Shown in pieces: positions 58,140-64,000 of a DNA stretch of 64,000 bases (positions within the stretch are counted from its first letter, which is position 1; every line of letters begins with the position of its first letter). Location of the stretch: NCBI GenBank assembly GCA_012719075.1, contig JAAYBB010000066.1, positions 24,811 through 88,810 of the forward strand, in the 5' to 3' direction. Both the position numbers and the translations under genes were made by a program. The notes under the pieces are model-generated. The model had not been told where the DNA came from, did no database searches, and worked only from the letters and a program-made list of their open reading frames with translations. This DNA is from Clostridiales bacterium. Lineage in GTDB: Bacteria > Bacillota > Clostridia > Oscillospirales > Feifaniaceae.

Positions 58140-60446
58140 ATGAAGGCCGCCTTGCAAACCAAGCGATTTTTCGGCGCGCATCAGGAGAGCCCCCCCCCGG
58201 CAGACCGGCAGGACGCCGATCCGGCCGGAGAGGCCAGCCAGCAGGCAGATGCCCCGCTCATCGCACTTGATGACGCAGAGGAGCATGCGTTTTCGGAATA
58301 CCTTCGGGTCTTCCAGCTCCAGCCCACCGACCCACAGCTGCCCGAACCGCCGGCTTCGGCACTCCCTCAGCGGGAGCCCGCCGACCGGGAGGGCTGGAAC
58401 AGCAAAGCCCCGGCCGACTTCACGGCCGACTGGGAGCAGCTCCCCGAGCTGCCCCTGCCGGAGGAGTCGCTGGATATCCTGGGCGACTACCTCGCCCACC
58501 TGTCCGCCGACAGCGAAGAGGGTGCCCCGGCCGCGCAGTCGGGCGCGGGCATCAAGGAGCGCCTGCTGTCGGTCTTTCGGCGCGTAAAGCCGCGGCAGAA
58601 CCGGCAACAGGACGAGGCCGACCCTGCTCCACCCCCCGCCGACGAGCCGGCTGGGGAGGCCCCGGAGGGATCGCGCCCCACTGCGGCGCTGAGCCCCGTC
58701 TTCCAGCTGCGCCGTCCCCCTGTGCTCGACGCGCCCTGGCTGCAAAAGCTCTGCGCCTCGGCCGAGGCGCTGCTGCTGTTCCTGCTGATGCAGTGCTATC
58801 TGATGGGGCTGCGGGTCCGCAAGATCGCGGCCTTCTTCGCCGCCAGGTTCGTCGCGGCCTGGCGCACCGCGGGCAACTTTGTGCACTACCGGCGTTGGAA
58901 AAAGACCGCCAGGAAGCTGCGCACCGAACCGCTTGGGGAGGATGCCGCCCGCAACGCGCTGCTGCCGGCCCCCAGCTTTGACGTGGTGGCCGCCTTTGAG
59001 CGCATGGAGGCGCGCGCCCTCGCGCGGGGCATCTCGCTGCTCACCGGCATCCCGCGCAGCGAAATTGTCCCCTATGCCGACCGGCGCACGCGCAACCGCT
59101 ATCTGCGCACCTTTACCAAGCGCTGCACCACCGTCTTTATCCCGGCCGCCTCGGTGCTGCTGCTCTGTGCCCTGCTCTATTCGGTCAGGGACTACACGCT
59201 GGGCATCCGCGTCTTTCTCGAGGGCCAGGAGGTGGCCCTGGTGAAGGAGGAGGCCGACTACCAGGCCGTGGTCGCGCGCGTCGAGCGCTATGTCTCGGAC
59301 ATCACCGGGACCCGCTACGAGCTGCGCGCCGTCCCCACCTTCAATGTCGCCCTGCTGAACAAAAATGAGCTCGGCGACTACGAGGCGCTTGAGACGGCCC
59401 TGCTGCAGAGCGCGGGCGACGTGATCAAGGAGAGCTGCGGCCTCTATGTGGACGGGCAGCTGATCGCCGTCAACGACGACGGTGAGGCGCTGCGCCAACT
59501 GCTGGACTCCCTCAAGCTACGCTATGCCGAGAACCCCGGGGACGAGCTGCCCGAGTTTGTGCAGGATGTGCGGGTCGAGCCCGGCCTCTATGCCCGCAGC
59601 CTCTCGAAGTCGCTGCCCGACATCGAGGGCATTCTGACCTCCAGCGTGCAGGAGGAGGTCGTCTATGTCATTCAGCCGGGCGATCTGATGGGCACCATCG
59701 CCCCCCGGTTCGACATGACGGTCGCACAGCTCAAAGCCCTCAACCCGACGGTCGACGAGCGCCGCCTGCGCGAGGGCAACGAGCTGGTGGTCTCGCGCGC
59801 CACCCCCTTCCTGACCATCAAGGCGGTCAAGCAGCTGCAGTACAGCGAGCCCATCCCCTTCCAGCGCGAGGTGCAGTCGGACAGCAGCATGTACACCTAC
59901 GAGTCCAAAATCAAGGTAAAGGGGCAGGAGGGCCTGATCTCGGTCGTGGCCGAGGTCTGCGAGATTGACGGCATTGAGATCAGCCGCCAGGAGCTCACCC
60001 GCACCGTGCTCAACGAGCCCGTCACGCAGGTGGAGATCAAGGGCACGAAGACCCCGCCCGCCACCGCCCCCACCGGCTCCTTCCGGCAGCCGGTCGTCGG
60101 CGGCGTGGTCACCTCCCGCTTTGGCCTGCGGCGCGGCAGCCAGCACACCGGCATCGACATCGGCCTGCCGGTCGGCACCACCATCGTGGCGGCCGACGGC
60201 GGCACCGTGACCTTCGCCGGGTGGAGCGGCAGCTACGGCTATATCGTCAAGATCTCCCATGGCAGCAGCACCGAGACCTGGTACGCCCACTGCAGCGCCA
60301 TGCTGGTGTCGGCCGGGGACCAGGTGGCCAAGGGACAGCCCATCGCACGGGTGGGCAACACCGGCCGCAGCACCGGGCCCCACCTGCACTTTGAGGTGCG
60401 CATCGGCGGCCGGGCGGTCAACCCTGCCCCCTATATCGGCAGATAG
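58140..60446 (+). CDS. M23 family peptidase with LysM and G5 domains and a long N-terminal region
   Basis: VIQPGDLMGTIAPRFDMTVAQLKALNP (LysM); SRFGLRRGSQHTGIDIGLPVGT and GPHLHFEVRIGGRAVNP (M23). Confidence 0.93.
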   Translation: MKAALQTKRFFGAHQESPPPADRQDADPAGEASQQADAPLIALDDAEEHAFSEYLRVFQLQPTDPQLPEPPASALPQREPADREGWNSKAPADFTADWEQLPELPLPEESLDILGDYLAHLSADSEEGAPAAQSGAGIKERLLSVFRRVKPRQNRQQDEADPAPPPADEPAGEAPEGSRPTAALSPVFQLRRPPVLDAPWLQKLCASAEALLLFLLMQCYLMGLRVRKIAAFFAARFVAAWRTAGNFVHYRRWKKTARKLRTEPLGEDAARNALLPAPSFDVVAAFERMEARALARGISLLTGIPRSEIVPYADRRTRNRYLRTFTKRCTTVFIPAASVLLLCALLYSVRDYTLGIRVFLEGQEVALVKEEADYQAVVARVERYVSDITGTRYELRAVPTFNVALLNKNELGDYEALETALLQSAGDVIKESCGLYVDGQLIAVNDDGEALRQLLDSLKLRYAENPGDELPEFVQDVRVEPGLYARSLSKSLPDIEGILTSSVQEEVVYVIQPGDLMGTIAPRFDMTVAQLKALNPTVDERRLREGNELVVSRATPFLTIKAVKQLQYSEPIPFQREVQSDSSMYTYESKIKVKGQEGLISVVAEVCEIDGIEISRQELTRTVLNEPVTQVEIKGTKTPPATAPTGSFRQPVVGGVVTSRFGLRRGSQHTGIDIGLPVGTTIVAADGGTVTFAGWSGSYGYIVKISHGSSTETWYAHCSAMLVSAGDQVAKGQPIARVGNTGRSTGPHLHFEVRIGGRAVNPAPYIGR

Positions 60447-60560
60447 CGTACTGGCTTTTCGGCCTGTTCCACTCATCACGCCGATAAGTTTGGACAGGTA
60501 GGGCATTGATTTTTCAGCCGGTCCAGCCATCAGCGCCGATAACTTTGACGTTTTCCCCAT
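60446..60560. repeat. Imperfect duplicated segment of about 50 bp
   Basis: catcacgccgataagtttggac and catcagcgccgataactttgac with similar flanks (ttttcggcc / ttttcagcc). Confidence 0.6.
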
Positions 60561-60572
60561 GTCTTCTGCAGC

Positions 60573-60597
60573 GGGGCGGCCCCGACGGGGCCGCCCC
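60573..60597 (+). terminator. Hairpin downstream of the M23 gene
   Basis: ggggcggcccc-gac-ggggccgcccc. Confidence 0.6.
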
Positions 60598-60630
60598 TGT
60601 CTTGTCAAAAAGCCCCCCGTTGGGGGGTGC

Positions 60631-60717
60631 CTGCCCGCGCGGGCGCGCGGGTAGAATGTACCGCACGCCGGCGCCTCCTACGTAGTGAGCTTGTGTCTGC
60701 CCGCGCGGGCGCGCGGG
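60631..60717. repeat. 21-bp perfect direct repeat, two copies
   Basis: ctgcccgcgcgggcgcgcggg at 60631-60651 and 60697-60717. Confidence 0.9.
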
Positions 60718-60885
60718 CAAAATGCGGGCCGCGCGCGTGGCATGGGGGACATTCATCCAGGGGCTGCTCTTTACCGCCCGCGAGAAGGCGGCATTTTTTC
60801 CTGTGTAGCTCCGCCCTCCTTCTCCCCCTGCGCGCGTGCCGTCGGCCTTTATTTTGAAAAACGCCTGCATTTTTAAATTTCCCCT

Positions 60886-60914
60886 TTGCATTGTCGGCCC
60901 GTTTGTGGTAAACT
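60886..60914 (+). promoter_or_regulatory. Sigma-A-like promoter of rpsB-tsf
   Basis: TTGCAT, 17-nt spacer, TAAACT. Confidence 0.5.
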
Positions 60915-61060
60915 ATTGAAGCCGTTATTGGCCATTTCTCATTTCACACACCCCGACAGCCGCGTCCGGTGCCGTTTGGGCGGCGCGCTTCCTGCGCACC
61001 GACGGTGGGCGGTCAGGCCAAGGCGGGGTGGCGGAAAAACCAAAGGAGGAAATTTAACCC

Positions 61061-61798
61061 ATGGCTGTCGTATCCATGAAGCAACTGCTCGAAGCCGGTG
61101 TCCACTTTGGACACCAGACCCGTCGCTGGAACCCCAAGATGGCGCCCTATATCTTCACCGAGCGCAACGGCATCTATATCATCGATCTCCAGAAGACGGT
61201 CAAAAAGATTGACGAGGCCTACAACTTCGTCCGCGACGTCTCGACCGACGGCGGCGCCGTTCTGTTTGTCGGCACCAAGAAGCAGGCGGCCGACTCGATT
61301 CGCGAAGAGGCCGAACGCTGCGGCATGTACTACGTCAACGCCCGCTGGCTGGGCGGCATGCTCACCAACTACAAGACCATTCGCCACCGCATCGACCGCC
61401 TCTCCCAGCTGCGCAAGATGGAGGAGGACGGCACCTTCGACGTGCTGCCCAAGAAAGAGGTCATGAAGCTGGCGGCCGAGATCGACCGCCTTGAAAAGTA
61501 CCTCGGCGGCATCAAGACCATGGGCCGGCTGCCCTCGGCGCTGTTCGTGGTCGACCCGCGCAAGGAGCGCATTGCCATCGCCGAGGCCCGCAACCTGGGC
61601 ATTCCGATTGTCGCGATTGTCGACACCAACTGCGACCCCGACGAAATTGACTATATCATCCCCGGCAATGACGACGCCATCCGCGCCGTCAAGCTGATCT
61701 CCAGCATCATGGCCGACGCCGTGGTCGAGGGGCGCCAGGGCGAGCAGTTCGAGCTCGAAGAGGATGCCGCCCCCGAGGGGGAGCAGGCCGGAAGCTGA
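61061..61798 (+). CDS. rpsB: 30S ribosomal protein S2
   Basis: [43 protein letters not shown]. Confidence 0.97.
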   Translation: MAVVSMKQLLEAGVHFGHQTRRWNPKMAPYIFTERNGIYIIDLQKTVKKIDEAYNFVRDVSTDGGAVLFVGTKKQAADSIREEAERCGMYYVNARWLGGMLTNYKTIRHRIDRLSQLRKMEEDGTFDVLPKKEVMKLAAEIDRLEKYLGGIKTMGRLPSALFVVDPRKERIAIAEARNLGIPIVAIVDTNCDPDEIDYIIPGNDDAIRAVKLISSIMADAVVEGRQGEQFELEEDAAPEGEQAGS

Positions 61799-61857
61799 CC
61801 AAATGACCGCCTCCTGCAACAGGGGCGACTTATAGACAGGTATAGGAGGAACAAGAG

Positions 61858-62760
61858 ATGTCTTTTACCGCAAAGGATGTCGCCGCCCTGCGCGAGAAAA
61901 CGGGCTGCGGAATGATGGACTGCAAAAAGGCCCTGACCGAGTCGGCCGGCGATGTGGACAAGGCGATTGAGTACCTGCGCGAGAAGGGGCTTGCGGCCGC
62001 CGCCAAAAAGGCCGACCGCATCGCCTCCGAGGGCGTGGTGGCCGCCCTTTCCGAAAATGGACGGGCCGTGCTGATCGAAGTCAACTCGGAGACCGACTTT
62101 GTCTCGAAGAACGAGGAGTTTCAGAAGTTTGTGGCCGGCTGCGCAAAGGCGGTGCTGGACAGCGACGCCGACACGGTCGAACAGCTGCTGACCGCCAGCT
62201 TTGGCGGGGCGGGAACCGTCGAAGAGGCCCTGCGCGAGAAGATTCTGACCATTGGCGAAAACCTCAAAATCCGCCGCTTTGTCAAGTACAGCGGCGTGAC
62301 CGAGAGCTATATCCACGGCGGCGGCCGCATCGGCGTGCTCTGCGCCTTCGACACCGACTGCGCCGACAAGGAGGGCTTTGCCGAGTACGCCAAGAACGTC
62401 TGCATGCAGATCGCGGCCGTAACTCCCCTCTATGTCCGCAAGGAGGAGATCCCGGCCGAGGTGCTGGCCAAGGAGAAGGAAGTCCTGATGGCGCAGGCCA
62501 TCAACGAGGGCAAGCCGGCCAACATCGCCGAGAAGATGGTGCAGGGTCGCATTTCCAAGTACTTCAAGGAGGCCTGCCTGCTCGACCAGCCCTATGTGCG
62601 CGACGACAGCCTGAGTGTCCAGCAGTACACCGAGCAGACGGCCCAGGCGCTTGACGGGCACATCTCGGTCGTCAAATTCGACCGCTTTGAAAAGGGCGAG
62701 GGCCTTGAGAAGCGCGTGGACGACTTTGCCTGCGAGATCAACAAGCTGACCGGCAAATAA
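61858..62760 (+). CDS. tsf: Elongation factor Ts
   Basis: MSFTAKDVAALREKTGCGMMDCKKALTESAGDVDKAIEYLREKGLAAAAKKADR. Confidence 0.97.
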   Translation: MSFTAKDVAALREKTGCGMMDCKKALTESAGDVDKAIEYLREKGLAAAAKKADRIASEGVVAALSENGRAVLIEVNSETDFVSKNEEFQKFVAGCAKAVLDSDADTVEQLLTASFGGAGTVEEALREKILTIGENLKIRRFVKYSGVTESYIHGGGRIGVLCAFDTDCADKEGFAEYAKNVCMQIAAVTPLYVRKEEIPAEVLAKEKEVLMAQAINEGKPANIAEKMVQGRISKYFKEACLLDQPYVRDDSLSVQQYTEQTAQALDGHISVVKFDRFEKGEGLEKRVDDFACEINKLTGK

Positions 62761-62864
62761 CTTCCCGGAAGGGATCTCTTGCGGCAAGGAGCCCGGCTCC
62801 TTGCCGCAGGTTTGTTTAAGGCCTTTTTGAGGCGGCGGCCTGTGTAGCCGCATGCGGGTTCCAA

Positions 62865-63030
62865 GAGGTTGACGGGCTTGCCTGCGGACTTGAAGTACCG
62901 TTGCCCCGGGTTTGGCAGGCTTTGCGTTCAAAAGCTGCTCTCCCCGGAATTGGCGGGCTTGCCCGTTTATTCGAAGTCGGCCGCTCCGGGTCTGACAGGC
63001 TTGCCCCTGCGCCCGAACAGGGCGACCCGA
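62865..63030. repeat. Degenerate tandem repeat, about 4 units of ~40-45 bp
   Basis: Recurrent ttgrcrggcttgcc ... ccggg blocks. Confidence 0.6.
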
Positions 63031-63345
63031 CCCGATCGTGCATGTGCAGTGCGGCGGCCCAAAGGGCCGGCAGGCGCTTGCCACAGGCCGGCGGCCGGGG
63101 ACATGCTTCCCGCCGCCGGTTTTAGTCAAGGTGGTTGGACCTCTCCGGCTTCGGCAGGTGCCGGCCGGACAGGACATGCCGGCCCCTATGCCTCCCCTCT
63201 CCTGCATGCTTGTGCGCTGCTTTTTCCCTGCCGCTGCCTGCGCACGGCCTTTCTCCACCGGCAGGCGCGCCCCCTGCGCCGGGCTAAAGTCCGGGGGCGG
63301 CAGGCAGACCTTTGTTCGGCACCCCAGAAGAATTGGAGTCCCCAC

Positions 63346-64000
63346 ATGGAAAAAACCGCAAAGATATGCGCCCTGCTGCTGGTTGTGCTGATGCTCTCGG
63401 CCTGCACGGCGCCTCCGGGGGGCGCCGCGGCGCCCGGCCCAAACGAGCCCTACCGCCCCGTGCTGGCCTATCACAGCCTGCGCACGGCCTCGGCCGTGGA
63501 CCCCGAAGCCGTCCCGTTTTACGGGCGCTTTTACCCGCTGCTCGGCGGCGCGCAGCAGGAGCTGCTGCTGCTGTACAGCGACATTGACCTCGGCGCCTGC
63601 TATGTCGAGGTCTGGACGCTGGCCGAGGGACAGCCCACGCTGCTGCTGGAGGACCGCCTCTTCACCTGCGAGGGCGGCAACCATGGGGCGCTTTCACTGC
63701 TTGTGCAGGACGGCACCGAATACCTTGTGCTCAGCGCCTCCAGCCCCGAGCCGGGAGCCCTGTGGACCGCAGGGGAGCAATACGCCCTCTATGCGCTGGC
63801 CCCGGATGCGCTCCACCTGTACGAGCACTACCGCTTTGCCTATCAATACCGCTACGGCGAGGAGGTCCCGCTCCCCGATCAGCCCCACGACCTGCGCTTC
63901 GGGCCGGAGGTTCTCTCCTTCGAGGCTTTTTCAGAGGCCCGTGCACAGCTGACGGCACCCGAGCGCCTGCTGCTCTGGTCGTCGGGGGAACTGCCGGCGG
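63346..64000 (+). CDS. Predicted lipoprotein, N-terminal part (runs off the right edge)
   Basis: Lipobox LMLSAC; open to the window end. Confidence 0.7.
   Translation, partial: MEKTAKICALLLVVLMLSACTAPPGGAAAPGPNEPYRPVLAYHSLRTASAVDPEAVPFYGRFYPLLGGAQQELLLLYSDIDLGACYVEVWTLAEGQPTLLLEDRLFTCEGGNHGALSLLVQDGTEYLVLSASSPEPGALWTAGEQYALYALAPDALHLYEHYRFAYQYRYGEEVPLPDQPHDLRFGPEVLSFEAFSEARAQLTAPERLLLWSSGELPA

Noticed and set aside
62865-63030. CRISPR-like array
   Set aside because: Units are degenerate, spacers are not distinct and of regular length, and no cas genes occur in the window
61651-63684. 677-aa minus-strand ORF across tsf and the repeat region
   Set aside because: Antisense to rpsB/tsf; composition is that of reverse-complement coding DNA

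Overview
The window is a high-GC Firmicutes/Clostridia-like chromosomal segment, about 64 kb, and is almost entirely housekeeping. From left to right it carries: an Rnf electron-transport operon (rnfC-D-G-E-A, minus strand); YbaK, PfpI and SGNH proteins; a transglutaminase/SLH protein; DUF3810, YcxB-like and SpoIVB proteins; a block hprK-murB-whiA-dnaE-pfkA; an SDR; rpmB; plsY-der-DUF512; rpmF-DUF177; a panE-like gene; a possibly truncated secreted amidase-like gene; serC-serA-DUF1015; typA; cls; an AlaX-like gene; a GntR/ABC transporter; an EFR1-type flavodoxin/ferredoxin; ychF; a response regulator-histidine kinase-HtrA-lipoprotein run continuing into HAD-psuK-psuG-ADP-ribosylglycohydrolase; an orphan BMP-family binding protein; DUF401; tRNA-Val(GAC); an M23/LysM/G5 protein; rpsB-tsf; and the start of a lipoprotein gene. 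I saw no CRISPR array, prophage, transposase or rRNA. The most interesting material is intergenic: runs of perfect hairpins, a 12-bp tandem repeat after typA, large inverted repeats at the serC, typA and ybaK leaders, and degenerate repeats after tsf. Three gene-context observations also stand out: rapZ/yvcK missing between murB and whiA, a glycohydrolase joined to pseudouridine salvage genes, and a decayed amidase-like locus. All calls come from reading the sequence and supplied translations. No database search was run.
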